Notes under the pieces: generated by a model
What the model was told of the DNA's origin: nothing
The model's input: the letters and a program-made list of their open reading frames with translations, nothing else
The model's database searches: none
Program-made: the position numbers and the translations under genes
Assembly: GCA_034509755.1 (NCBI GenBank)
Contig: CM067548.1
Location: 14,522,018 to 14,586,017, forward strand
Direction of reading: 5' to 3'
Length of the DNA: 64,000 bases
DNA from: Anisodus tanguticus
Lineage: Eukaryota > Streptophyta > Magnoliopsida > Solanales > Solanaceae
In this document: in pieces, positions 41,201 to 54,280 of the stretch
Layout of the letters: every line of letters starts with the position of its first letter
Numbering within the stretch: the first letter of the stretch is position 1

Positions 41201-42895
41201 TGAAATCAATAGGAAACCAATGTTGTATCAAACCAAATACCTCCTACAATTAATTTCTTTTGTTTTGTATTCACTCGAAACGTTCTTCCAAATACTGTGT
41301 GCCCTCTTATGTGGGTCCTCTAGGGTCTCCAAAGCCTCTCTATGCATCAACGTGGCTTTCAAAGCATAGAGTTTCTTGGCCTGTTCTCGGTTGAGTTATT
41401 TAGAGTTGTTGGTGCTCCCCGATATCATATCATATGTTCAATGGTGATTCTTCCAACACAACTCTAGAAGAGTTGAAAATTTGATATATGATAGATCCAA
41501 CTTCTAGGAACTCAAGTCTATAAATAGAAACTCTCAAATCAAACAACAAATCTCATTTTTTGGAATTTTCAAATGATACAATTCCTAAAAGTGAATCTTT
41601 AAGAAATCGAATCGAAACACAAAAAATTAAAAGGATAGAAGATTGATTCAATAAATGGAATTCAAAGCAACATAAACTATCTGAAAGCTTAGACCTCCAT
41701 AAAAAAACACATCAAGAAACAATTAAAGTATAAAAGCAAGACACAAGAATTGAAATCAATAGGAAACCAATGTTGTATCAAACCAAATACCTCCTACAAA
41801 TTAATTTGTTTTGTTTTGTATTCACTCGAAACGTTCTTCCAAATACCGTGTGCCCTCTTATGTGGGTCCTCTAGGGTCTCCAAAGCCTCTCTATGCATCA
41901 ACGTGGCTTTCAAAGCATAGAGTTTCTTGGCCTGTTCTCGGTTGAGTTATTTAGAGTTGTTGGTGCTCCCCGATATCATATCATATGTTCAATGGTGATT
42001 CTTCCAACACAACTCTAGAAGAGTTGAAAATTTGATATATGATAGATCCAACTTCTAGGAACTCAAGTCTATAAATAGAAACTCTCAAATCAAACAACAA
42101 ATCTCATTTTTTGGAATTTTCAAATGATACAATTCCTAAAAGTGAATCTTTAAGAAATCGAATCGAAACACAAAAAATTAAAAGGATAGAAGATTGATTC
42201 AATAAATGGAATTCAAAGCAACATAAACTATCCGAAAGCTTAGACCTCCATAAAAAAACACATCAAGAAACAATTAAAGTATAAAAGCAAGACACAAGAA
42301 TTGAAATCAATAGGAAACCAATGTTGTATCAAACCAAATACCTCCTACAAATTAATTTCTTTTGTTTTGTATTCACTCGAAACGTTCTTCCAAATACCGT
42401 GTGCCCTCTTATGTGGGTCCTCTAGGGTCTCCAAAGCCTCTCTATGCATCAACGTGGCTTTCAAAGCATAGAGTTTCTTGGCCTGTTCTCGGTTGAGTTA
42501 TTTAGAGTTGTTGGTGCTCCCCGATATCATATCATATGTTCAATGGTGATTCTTCCAACACAACTCTAGAAGAGTTGAAAATTTGATATATGATAGATCC
42601 AACTTCTAGGAACTCAAGTCTATAAATAGAAACTCTCAAATCAAACAACAAATCTCATTTTTTGGAATTTTCAAATGATACAATTCCTAAAAGTGAATCT
42701 TTAAGAAATCGAATCGAAACACAAAAAATTAAAAGGATAGAAGATTGATTCAATAAATGGAATTCAAAGCAACATAAACTATATGAAAGCTTAGACCTCC
42801 ATAAAAAAACACATCAAGAAACAATCAAAGTATAAAAGCAAGTCACAAGAATTGAAATCAATAGGAAACCAATGTTGTATCAAACCAAATACCTC
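20285..42895. repeat. Satellite B central block (about 41 units with a shared stop codon)
   Basis: From about 20,440 to 42,500 the monomers carry GAGTTATTTAGAG in place of GAGTGATTTAGAG. On the minus strand this turns a Ser codon (TCA) into TAA, closing the 61-codon frame near its start. One unit has a different local change (GAGTTTTAGAG at about 39,745). All but the first also carry CCCCGATATC, an EcoRV site. The sub-variant CCTATTATG dominates about 24,760-34,700. A run of seven units at about 27,950-31,300 shares GCAAGTCACAAG plus CAATTGG. One fixed mutation over about 22.6 kb indicates that the block expanded from, or was homogenised to, one founder. Confidence 0.85.
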
Positions 42896-45800
42896 CTACA
42901 AATTAATTTCTTTTGTTTTGTATTCACTCGAAACGTTCTTCCAAATACCGTGTGCCCTCTTATGTGGGTCCTCTAGGGTCTCCAAAGCCTCTCTATGCAT
43001 CAACGTGGCTTTCAAAGCATAGAGTTCCTTGGCCTGTTCTCGGTTGAGTGATTTAGAGTTGTTGGTGCTCCCCGATATCATATCATATGTTCAATGGTGA
43101 TTCTTCCAACACAACTCTAGAAGAGTTGAAAATTTGATATATGATAGATCCAACTTCTAGGAACTCAAGTCTATAAATAGAAACTCTCAAATCAAACAAC
43201 AAATCTCATTTTTTGGAATTTTCAAATGATACAATTCCTAAAAGTGAATCTTTAAGAAATCGAATCGAAACACAAAAAATTAAAAGGATAGAAGATTGAT
43301 TCAATAAATGGAATTCAAAGCAACATAAACTATCCGAAAGCTTAGACCTCCATAAAAAAACACATCAAGAAACAATTAAAGTATAAAAGCAAGACACAAG
43401 AATTGAAATCAATAGGAAACCAATGTTGTATCAAACCAAATACCTCCTACAAATTAATTTCTTTTGTTTTGTATTCACTCGAAACGTTCTTCCAAATACC
43501 GTGTGCCCTCTTATGTGGGTCCTCTAGGGTCTCCAAAGCCTCTCTATGCATCAACGTGGCTTTCAAAGCATAGAGTTTCTTGGCCTGTTCTCGGTTGAGT
43601 GATTTAGAGTTGTTGGTGCTCCCCGATATCATATCATATGTTCAATGGTGATTCTTCCAACACAACTCTAGAAGAGTTGAAAATTTGATATATGATAGAT
43701 CCAACTTCTAGGAACTCAAGTCTATAAATAGAAACTCTCAAATCAAACAACAAATCTCATTTTTTGGAATTTTCAAATGATACAATTCCTAAAAGTGAAT
43801 CTTTAAGAAATCGAATCGAAACACAAAAAATTAAAAGGATAGAAGATTGATTCAATAAATGGAATTCAAAGCAACATAAACTATATGAAAGCTTAGACCT
43901 CCATAAAAAAACACATCAAGAAACAATTAAAGTATAAAAGCAAGACACAAGAATTGAAATCAATAGGAAACCAATGTTGTATCAAACCAAATACCTCCTA
44001 CAGATTAATTTCTTTTGTTTTGTATTCACTCGAAACGTTCTTCCAAATACTGTGTGCCCTCTTATGTGGGTCCTCTAGGGTCTCCAAAGCCTCTCTATGC
44101 ATCAACGTGGCTTTCAAAGCATAGAGTTTCTTGGCCTGTTCTCGGTTGAGTGATTTAGAGTTGTTGGTGCTCCCCGATATCATATCATATGTTCAATGGT
44201 GATTCTTCCAACACAACTCTAGAAGAGTTGAAAATTTGATATATGATAGATCCAACTTCTAGGAACTCAAGTCTATAAATAGAAACTCTCAAATCAAACA
44301 ACAAATCTCATTTTTTGGAATTTTCAAATGATACAATTCCTAAAAGTGAATCTTTAAGAAATCGAATCGAAACACAAAAAATTAAAAGGATAGAAGATTG
44401 ATTCAATAAATGGAATTCAAAGCAACATAAACTATATGAAAGCTTAGACCTCCATAAAAAAACACATCAAGAAACAATTAAAGTATAAAAGCAAGACACA
44501 AGAATTGAAATCAATAGGAAACCAATGTTGTATCAAACCAAATACCTCCTACAATTAATTTCTTTTGTTTTGTATTCACTCGAAACGTTCTTCCAAATAC
44601 TGTGTGCCCTCTTATGTGGGTCCTCTAGGGTCTCCAAAGCCTCTCTATGCATCAACGTGGCTTTCAAAGCATAGAGTTTCTTGGCCTGTTCTCGGTTGAG
44701 TGATTTAGAGTTGTTGGTGCTCCCCGATATCATATCATATGTTCAATGGTGATTCTTCCAACACAACTCTAGAAGAGTTGAAAATTTGATATATGATAGA
44801 TCCAACTTCTAGGAACTCAAGTCTATAAATAGAAACTCTCAAATCAAACAACAAATCTCATTTTTTGGAATTTTCAAATGATACAATTCCTAAAAGTGAA
44901 TCTTTAAGAAATCGAATCGAAACACAAAAAATTAAAAGGATAGAAGATTGATTCAATAAATGGAATTCAAAGCAACATAAACTATATGAAAGCTTAGACC
45001 TCCATAAAAAACACATCAAGAAACAATCAAAGTATAAAAGCAAGACACAAGAATTGAAATCAATAGGAAACCAATGTTGTATCAAACCAAATACCTCCTA
45101 CAAATTAATTTCTTTTGTTTTGTATTCACTCGAAACGTTCTTCCAAATACTGTGTGCCCTCTTATGTGGGTCCTCTAGGGTCTCCAAAGCCTCTCTATGC
45201 ATCAACGTGGCTTTCAAAGCATAGAGTTTCTTGGCCTGTTCTCGGTTGAGTGATTTAGAGTTGTTGGTGCTCCCCGATATCATATCATATGTTCAATGGT
45301 GATTCTTCCAACACAACTCTAGAAGTGTTGAAAATTTGATATATGATAGATCCAACTTCTAGGAACTCAAGTCTATAAATAGAAACTCTCAAATCAAACA
45401 ACAAATCTCATTTTTTGGAATTTTCAAATGATACAATTCCTAAAAGTGAATCTTTAAGAAATCGAATCGAAACACAAAAAATTAAAAGGATAGAAGATTG
45501 ATTCAATAAATGGAATTCAAAGCAACATAAACTATCTGAAAGCTTAGACCTCCATAAAAAAACACATCAAGAAACAATTAAAGTATAAAAGCAAGACACA
45601 AGAATTGAAATCAATAGGAAACCAATGTTGTATCAAACCAAATACCTCCTACAAATTAATTTCTTTTGTTTTGTATTCACTCGAAACGTTCTTCCAAATA
45701 TACTGTGTGCCCTCTTATGTGGGTCCTCTAGGGTCTCCAAAGCCTCTCTATGCATCAACGTGGCTTTCAAAGCATAGAGTTTCTTGGCCTGTTCTCGGTT

Positions 45801-48800
45801 GAGTGATTTAGAGTTGTTGGTGCTCCCCATATCATATCATATGTTCAATGGTGATTCTTCCAACACAACTCTAGAAGAGTTGAAAATTTGATATATGATA
45901 GATCCAACTTCTAGGAACTCAAGTCTATAAATAGAAACTCTCAAATCAAACAACAAATCTCATTTTTTGAATTTTCAAATAATACAATTCCTAAAAGTGA
46001 ATCTTTAAGAAATCGAATCGAAACACAAAAAATTAAAAGGAGAGAAGATTGATTCAATAATTGGAATTCAAAGCAACATAAACTATATGAAAGCTTAGAC
46101 CTCCATAAAAAACACATCAAGAAACAATCAAAGTATAAAAGCAAGACACAAGAATTGAAATCAATAGGAAACCAATGTTGTATCAAACCAAATACCTCCT
46201 ACAAATTAATTTGTTTTGTTTTGTATTCACTCGAAACGTTCTTCCAAATACCGTGTGCCCTCTTATGTGGGTCCTCTAGGGTCTCCAAAGCCTCTCTATG
46301 CATCAACGTGGCTTTCAAAGCATAGAGTTTCTTGGCCTGTTCTCGGTTGAGTGATTTAGAGTTGTTGGTGCTCCCCGATATCATATCATATGTTCAATGG
46401 TGATTCTTCCAACACAACTCTAGAAGAGTTGAAAATTTGATATATGATAGATCCAACTTCTAGGAACTCAAGTCTATAAATAGAAACTCTCAAATCAAAC
46501 AACAAATCTCATTTTTTGAATTTTCAAATAATACAATTCCTAAAAGTGAATCTTTAAGAAATCGAATCGAAACACAAAAAATTAAAAGGAGAGAAGATTG
46601 ATTCAATAATTGGAATTCAAAGCAACATAAACTATCTGAAAGCTTAGACCTCCATAAAAAAACACATCAAGAAACAATTAAAGTATAAAAGCAAGACACA
46701 AGAATTGAAATCAATAGGAAACCAATGTTGTATCAAACCAAATACCTCCTACAAATTAATTTGTTTTGTTTTGTATTCACTCGAAACGTTCTTCCAAATA
46801 CTGTGTGCCCTCTTATGTGGGTCCTCTAGGGTCTCCAAAGCCTCTCTATGCATCAACGTGGCTTTCAAAGCATAGAGTTTCTTGGCCTGTTCTCGGTTGA
46901 GTGATTTAGAGTTGTTGGTGCTCCCCGATATCATATCATATGTTCAATGGTGATTCTTCCAACACAACTCTAGAAGAGTTGAAAATTTGATATATGATAG
47001 ATCCAACTTCTAGGAACTCAAGTCTATAAATAGAAACTCTCAAATCAAACAACAAATCTCATTTTTTGGAATTTTCAAATGATACAATTCCTAAAAGTGA
47101 ATCTTTAAGAAATCGAATCGAAACACAAAAAATTAAAAGGATAGAAGATTGATTCAATAAATGGAATTCAAAGCAACATAAACTATATGAAAGCTTAACC
47201 TCCATAAAAAACACATCAAGAAACAATCAAAGTATAAAAGCAAGACACAAGAATTGAAATCAATAGGAAACCAATGTTGTATCAAACCAAATACCTCCTA
47301 CAAATTAATTTGTTTTGTTTTGTATTCACTCGAAACGTTCTTCCAAATACCGTGTGCCCTCTTATGTGGGTCCTCTAGGGTCTCCAAAGCCTCTCTATGC
47401 ATCAACGTGGCTTTCAAAGCATAGAGTTTCTTGGCCTGTTCTCTCGGTTGAGTGATTTAGAGTTGTTGGTGCTCCCCGATATCATATCATATGTTCAATG
47501 GTGATTCTTCCAACACAACTCTAGAAGAGTTGAAAATTTGATATATGATAGATCCAACTTCTAGGAACTCAAGTCTATAAATAGAAACTCTCAAATCAAA
47601 CAACAAATCTCATTTTTTGGAATTTTCAAATGATACAATTCCTAAAAGTGAATCTTTAAGAAATCGAATCGAAACACAAAAAATTAAAAGGATAGAAGAT
47701 TGATTCAATAAATGGAATTCAAAGCAACATAAACTATATGAAAGCTTAGACCTCCATAAAAAAACACATCAAGAAACAATTAAAGTATAAAAGCAAGACA
47801 CAAGAATTGAAATCAATAGGAAACCAATGTTGTATCAAACCAAATACCTCCTACAAATTAATTTGTTTTGTTTTGTATTCACTCGAAACGTTCTTCCAAA
47901 TACCGTGTGCCCTCTTATGTGGGTCCTCTAGGGTCTCCAAAGCCTCTCTATGCATCAACGTGGCTTTCAAAGCATAGAGTTTCTTGGCCTGTTCTCGGTT
48001 GAGTGATTTAGAGTTGTTGGTGCTCCCCGATATCATATCATATGTTCAATGGTGATTCTTCCAACACAACTCTAGAAGTGTTGAAAATTTGATATATGAT
48101 AGATCCAACTTCTAGGAACTCAAGTCTATAAATAGAAACTCTCAAATCAAACAACAAATCTCATTTTTTGGAATTTTCAAATGATACAATTCCTAAAAAA
48201 TGAATCTTTAAGAAATCGAATCGAAACACAAAAAATTAAAAGGATAGAAGATTGATTCAATAAATGGAATTCAAAGCAACATAAACTATATGAAAGCTTA
48301 GACCTCCATAAAAAACACATCAAGAAACAATCAAAGTATAAAAGCAAGACACAAGAATTGAAATCAATAGGAAACCAATGTTGTATCAAACCAAATACCT
48401 CCTACAAATTAATTTGTTTTGTTTTGTATTCACTCGAAACGTTCTTCCAAATACTGTGTGCCCTCTTATGTGGGTCCTCTAGGGTCTCCAAAGCCTCTCT
48501 ATGCATCAACGTGGCTTTCAAAGCATAGAGTTTCTTGGCCTGTTCTCGGTTGAGTGATTTAGAGTTGTTGGTGCTCCCCGATATCATATCATATGTTCAA
48601 TGGTGATTCTTCCAACACAACTCTAGAAGTGTTGAAAATTTGATATATGATAAATCCAACTTCTAGGAACTCAAGTCTATAAATAGAAACTCTCAAATCA
48701 AACAACAAATCTCATTTTTTGAATTTTCAAATAATACAATTCCTAAAAGTGAATCTTTAAGAAATCGAATCGAAACACAAAAAATTAAAAGGAGAGAAGA

Positions 48801-51800
48801 TTGATTCAATAATTGGAATTCAAAGCAACATAAACTATATGAAAGCTTAGACCTCCATAAAAAGCACATCAAGAAACAATCAAAGTATAAAAGCAAGACA
48901 GAAGAATTGAAATCAATAGGAAACCAATGTTGTATCAAACCAAATACCTCCTACAAATTAATTTGTTTTGTTTTGTATTCACTCGAAACGTTCTTCCAAA
49001 TACTGTGTGCCCTCTTATGTGGGTCCTCTAGGGTCTCCAAAGCCTCTCTATGCATCAACGTGGCTTTCAAAGCATAGAGTTTCTTGGCCTGTTCTCTCGG
49101 TTGAGTGATTTAGAGTTGTTGGTGCTCCCCGATATCATATCATATGTTCAATGGTGATTCTTCCAACACAACTCTAGAAGTGTTGAAAATTTGATATATG
49201 ATAGATCCAACTTCTAGGAACTCAAGTCTATAAATAGAAACTCTCAAATCAAACAACAAATCTCATTTTTTGGAATTTTCAAATGATACAATTCCTAAAA
49301 GTGAATCTTTAAGAAATCGAATCGAAACACAAAAAATTAAAAGGATAGAAGATTGATTCAATAAATGGAATTCAAAGCAACATAAACTATATGAAAGCTT
49401 AGACCTCCATAAAAAACACATCAAGAAACAATCAAAGTATAAAAGCAAGACACAAGAATTGAAATCAATAGGAAACCAATGTTGTATCAAACCAAATACC
49501 TCCTACAAATTAATTTGTTTTGTTTTGTATTCACTCGAAACGTTCTTCCAAATACCGTGTGCCCTCTTATGTGGGTCCTCTAGGGTCTCCAAAGCCTCTC
49601 TATGCATCAACGTGGCTTTCAAAGCATTGAGTTTCTTGGCCTGTTCTCGGTTGAGTGATTTAGAGTTGTTGGTGCTCCCCGATATCATATCATATGTTTC
49701 ATGATTCTTCCAACACAACTCTAGAAGTGTTGAAAATTTGATATATGATAGATCCAACTTCTAGGAACTCAAGTCTATAAATAGAAACTCTCAAATCAAA
49801 CAACAAATCTCATTTTTTGGAATTTTCAAATGATACAATTCCTAAAAGTGAATCTTTAAGAAATCGAATCGAAACACAAAAAATTAAAAGGATAGAAGAT
49901 TGATTCAATAAATGGAATTCAAAGCAACATAAACTATATGAAAGCTTAGACCTCCATAAAAAACACATCAAGAAACAATCAAAGTATAAAAGCAAGACAC
50001 AAGAATTGAAATCAATAGGAAACCAATGTTGTATCAAACCAAATACCTCCTACAAATTAATTTGTTTTGTTTTGTATTCACTCGAAACGTTCTTCCAAAT
50101 ACTGTGTGCCCTCTTATGTGGGTCCTCTAGGGTCTCCAAAGCCTCTCTATGCATCAACGTGGCTTTCAAAGCATAGAGTTTCTTGGCCTGTTCTCTTTGA
50201 GTGATTTAGAGTTGTTGGTGCTCCCCGATATCATATCATATGTTCAATGGTGATTCTTCCAACACAACTCTAGAAGTGTTGAAAATTTGATATATGATAG
50301 ATCCAAGTTCTAGGAACTCAAGTCTATAAATAGAAACTCTCAAATCAAACAACAAATCTCATTTTTTGGAATTTTCAAATGATACAATTCCTAAAAGTGA
50401 ATCTTTAAGAAATCGAATCGAAACACAAAAAATTAAAAGGATAGAAGATTGATTCAATAAATGGAATTCAAAGCAACATAAACTATATGAAAGCTTAGAC
50501 CTCCATAAAAAACACATCAAGAAACAATCAAAGTATAAAAGCAAGACACAAGAATTGAAATCAATAGGAAACCAATGTTGTATCAAACCAAATACCTCCT
50601 ACAAATTAATTTGTTTTGTTTTGTATTCACTCGAAACGTTCTTCCAAATACTGTGTGCCCTCTTATGTGGGTCCTCTAGGGTCTCCAAAGCCTCTCTATG
50701 CATCAACGTGGCTTTCAAAGCATAGAGTTCCTTGTCCTGCTCTCGGTTGAGTGATTTAGAGTTGTTGGTGCTCCCCGATATCATGTCATATGTTCAATGC
50801 TGATTCTTCCAACACAACTCTAGAAGTGTTGAAAATTTGATATATGATAGATCCAAGTTCTAGGAACTCATGTCTATAAATAGAAACTCTCAAATCAAAC
50901 AACAAATCTCATTTTTTGGAATTTTCAAATGATACAATTCCTAAAAGTGAATCTTTAAGAAATCGAATCGAAACACAAAAAATTAAAAGGATAGAAGATT
51001 GATTCAATAAATGGAATTCAAAGCAACATAAACTATATGAAAGCTTAGACCTCCATAAAAAACACATCAAGAAACAATCAAAGTATAAAAGCAAGACACA
51101 AGAATTGAAATCAATAGGAAACCAATGTTGTATCAAACCAAATACCTCCTACAAATTAATTTGTTTTGTTTTGTATTCACTCGAAACGTTCTTCCAAATA
51201 CTGTGTGCCCTCTTATGTGGGTCCTCTAGGGTCTCCAAAGCCTCTCTATGCATCAACGTGGCTTTCAAAGCATAGAGTTCCTTGGCCTGTTCTCGGTTGA
51301 GTGATTTAGAGTTGTTGGTGCTCCCCGATATCATATCATATGTTCAATGGTGATTCTTCCAACACAACTCTAGAAGTGTTGAAAATTTGATATATGATAG
51401 ATCCAAGTTCTAGGAACTCATGTCTATAAATAGAAACTCTCAAATCAAACAACAAATCTCATTTTTGGAATTTTCAAATGATACAATTCCTAAAAGAGAA
51501 TCTTTAAGAAATTGAATCGAAACACAAAAAATTAAAAGGATAGAAGATTGATTCGATAAATGGAATTCAAAGCAACATAAACTATATGAAAGCTTAGACC
51601 TCCATAAAAAACACATCAAGAAACAATCAAAGTATAAAAGCAAGACACAAGAATTGAAATCAATAGGAAACCAATGTTGTATCAAACCAAATACCTCCTA
51701 CAAATTAATTTGTTTTGTTTTGTATTCACTCGAAACGTTCTTCCAAATACTGTGTGCCCTCTTATGTGGGTCCTCTAGGGTCTCCAAAGCCTCTCTATGC

Positions 51801-51999
51801 ATCAACGTGGCTTTCAAAGCATAGAGTTCCTTGGCCTGTTCTCGGTTGAGTGATTTAGAGTTGTTGGTGCTCCCCGATATCATATCATATGTTCAATGCT
51901 GATTCTTCCAACACAACTCTAGAAGTGTTGAAAATTTGATATATGATAGATCCAAGTTCTAGGAACTCATGTCTATAAATAGAAACTCTCAAATCAAAC
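42896..51999. repeat. Satellite B right block (about 17 units)
   Basis: The open GAGTGATTT form returns abruptly at 43,040, combined with CCCCGATATC. Progressing right, the units gain ACAAATTAATTTG in place of ACAGATTAATTTC, AAGTGTTG in place of AAGAGTTG, CAATCAAAG in place of CAATTAAAG and one A fewer in the CCATAAAAAA run. Near the end they also gain CCAAGTTCTAGG and ACTCATG. This stepwise accumulation grades into the decayed edge, the pattern expected when exchange weakens towards an array margin. Confidence 0.8.
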
Positions 52000-52740
52000 A
52001 ACAAATCTCATTTTTGGGAATTTTTGAATAATACAATTCCTAAAAGCGAAACTTTAAGAAATCGAATCGAAACACAAAAAATTAAAAGGATATTAGATTG
52101 ATTCAATCCATGTAATTCAAAGAAACACTATATGACAAGAATTGAAATCAATAGGAAACCAATGTTGTATCAAACCAAATACCTCCTACAGATTAATTTG
52201 TTTTGTTTTGTATTCACTCGAAACGTTCTTCCAAATATTGTGTGCCCTCTTATGTGGGTCCTCTAGGGTCTCCAAAGCCTCTCTAGGCATCAACATGGCT
52301 TTCAAAGAATAGAGTTCCTTGGCCTGTTCTCGGTTGAGTGATTTAGAGTTGTTGGTGCTCCCCTATATCATATCATATGTTCAATGGTGATTCTTCCAAC
52401 ACAACTCTAGAAGAGTTGAAAATTTGATATATGATAGATCCAAGTTCTAGGAACTCATGTCTATAAATAGAAACTCTCAAATCAAACAACAAAACTCATT
52501 TTTGGGAATTTTCGAATAATACAATTCCTAAGAGAGAAACTTCAAGAAATCGAATCGAAACACAAAAAATTAAAAGGATAGAAGATTGATTCAATCAATG
52601 TCATTCAAAGAAATATAAACTATATGAAAGCTTAGACCTCCATAAAAAACCACATCAAGAAACAATCAAAGTTGAAGCAAGACACAAGAATTGAAATCAA
52701 TAGGCAACGAAAGGTGTATCAAACCAAATACCTCTTTAAG

Positions 52741-53254
52741 ATTTATCAATTAAAGAACCTATGGTATGCAGAAAATTCTACAAGTGAGATAACTCATGTG
52801 AGAATCATGAACAAGTTCAATAATCAACTAAGGAATCCTTCCTAATTGTGCTATCACTCTAATTACTTCACTAATCACTAGCTAACACTACAATGTAGCT
52901 ACCAAGAGAATTAATCTCTATTCATAAATCATCAAAAGTCCTATTCTAAGTCGTGAGTACAACTATTTATAGTATAAGGATTTATTACGAACTAGGTACA
53001 AATGTGACCATAGTATTCAAATTGCAAAAGCGGCCACAATGACCTTCATCCAATCCACGGACCGATTCACATAATAGGTCCGCAGCTCACAGAGTGAGTC
53101 GCAAAACAGAAGCAGTCGAATCTCATAATTGTCCAATTGTGCGACTCCTAGAGTAGAAATGTGGCTCGTAGATTGGTTTTGTAGCTCACAAACTGAGTAG
53201 CAGAATAGGTTTGCGGTTCGCAAAGTGAGTCGCAGATTGGAGCAGCTCTCTTCC
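52741..53254. repeat. Extra 0.5-kb segment in long satellite unit 1
   Basis: The segment separates ATACCTCTTTAAG from TTTGGTTTTGTATTCACTCG, which are nearly adjacent in normal monomers. It contains a minus-strand ACTATAAATAG (plus-strand near 52,965-52,980), a left part common to both long units, and a G/C-richer right part built of short related modules (see 53,061-53,240). On the minus strand the 61-codon frame runs on into this segment for some 20 codons. There are no clean terminal inverted repeats or target duplications, so I cannot call it a transposon. Confidence 0.75.
53061..53240. repeat. Degenerate short modules with GTGAGTCGCAGA motif (copy 1)
   Basis: Variants of a module near GCAGCTCACAGAGTGAGTCG recur at about 53,082, 53,171 and 53,214, separated by related stretches such as AGAATAGGTTTGCGG. 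The modules themselves are partly palindromic (CTCAC...GTGAG). The block repeats in the second long unit at 54,595-54,776. I recall similar GAGTCGCAGA-rich segments in Solanaceae repeats, but cannot name the family. Confidence 0.6.
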
Positions 53255-54280
53255 TTTGGTTTTGTATTCACTCGAAACGTTCTTCCAAATATTGTCTGCC
53301 CTCTTATGTGGGTCCTCTAGGGTCTCCAAAGCCTCTCTATGCATCAACATGGCTTTCAAAGCATAGAGTTCCTTGGCCTGTTCTCGGTTGAGTGATTTAG
53401 AGTTGTTGGTGCTCCCCGATATCATATCATATGTTCAATGGTGATTCTTCCAACACAACTCTAGAAGAGTTGAAAATTTGATATATGATAGATCCAAGTT
53501 CTAGGAACTCATGTCTATAAATAGAAACTCTCAAATCAAACAACAAATCTCATTTTTGGAAATGATACAATTCCTAAAAGAGAATCTTTAAGAAATTGAA
53601 TCGAAACACAAAAAATTAAAAGGATAGAAGATTGATTCGATAAATGGAATTCAAAGCAACATAAACTATATGAAAGCTTAGACCTCCATAAAAAAACACA
53701 TCAAGAAACAATCAAAGTATAGAAGCAAGACAGAAGAATTAAAATCAATAGGAAACCAATGTTGTATCAAACTAAATACCTCCTACAGATTAATTTCTTT
53801 TATTTTGTATTCACTCGAAATGTTCTTCCAAATATTGTGTGCCCTCTTATGTGGGTCCTCTAGGGTCTCCAAAGCCTCTCTATACATCAACATGGCTTTC
53901 AAAGCATAGAGTTCCTTGGCCTGTTCTCGGTTGAGTGATTTAGAGTTGTTGGTGCTCCCCGATATCATATCATTTGTTCAATGGTGATTCTTGCACCACA
54001 ACTCCAGAAGAGTTGAAAATATGATATATGATAGATCCAACTACTAGGAACTCAAGTTTATAAATTGAAACTCTCAAATGAAACAACAAATCTCATTTTT
54101 GGGAATTTTCAAATGATACAATTCCTAAAAGTGAAACTTTAAGAAATCGAATCGAAACACAAAAAATTAAAAGGATAGAAGATTGATTCGATCAATGGAA
54201 TTCAAAGCAACATAAAGATTAATGTTGAAATCAATAGGAAACCAATGTTGTATCAAACCAAATACCTCCTAAAGATTAAT

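Larger units (their letters stand above)
3561..52000. repeat. Satellite B: tandem array of a 550-551 bp monomer, about 88 copies
   Basis: A single unit repeats head to tail in one orientation. Using GCCTCTCTATGCAT as a marker, the first copy is at 3867 and the last regular one near 51,789, which fits 87 steps of about 551 bp. Most of the monomer (roughly 360 of 551 bp) is nearly invariant over 48 kb. Single-base variants and 1-4 bp indels concentrate in the remaining 190 bp, the part holding the minus-strand reading frame. Each monomer carries recognition sequences for EcoRI (GAATTC), HindIII (AAGCTT), XbaI (TCTAGA) and NsiI (ATGCAT), which predicts a 551-bp digestion ladder. I do not recognise the family. 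Such length and homogeneity are typical of recently amplified centromeric, pericentromeric or subtelomeric satellites; the location is inference. Confidence 0.97.

Noticed and set aside
4327..51883. Dozens of 60-93 codon frames on both strands as separate small genes
   Set aside because: They are the same monomer translated repeatedly; plus-strand frames are shadows in the same DNA, and many are broken by indels or the shared stop.
3561..52000. Regular direct repeats as a CRISPR array
   Set aside because: The repeat is 551 bp with no unique spacers; this is a satellite in a plant genome.
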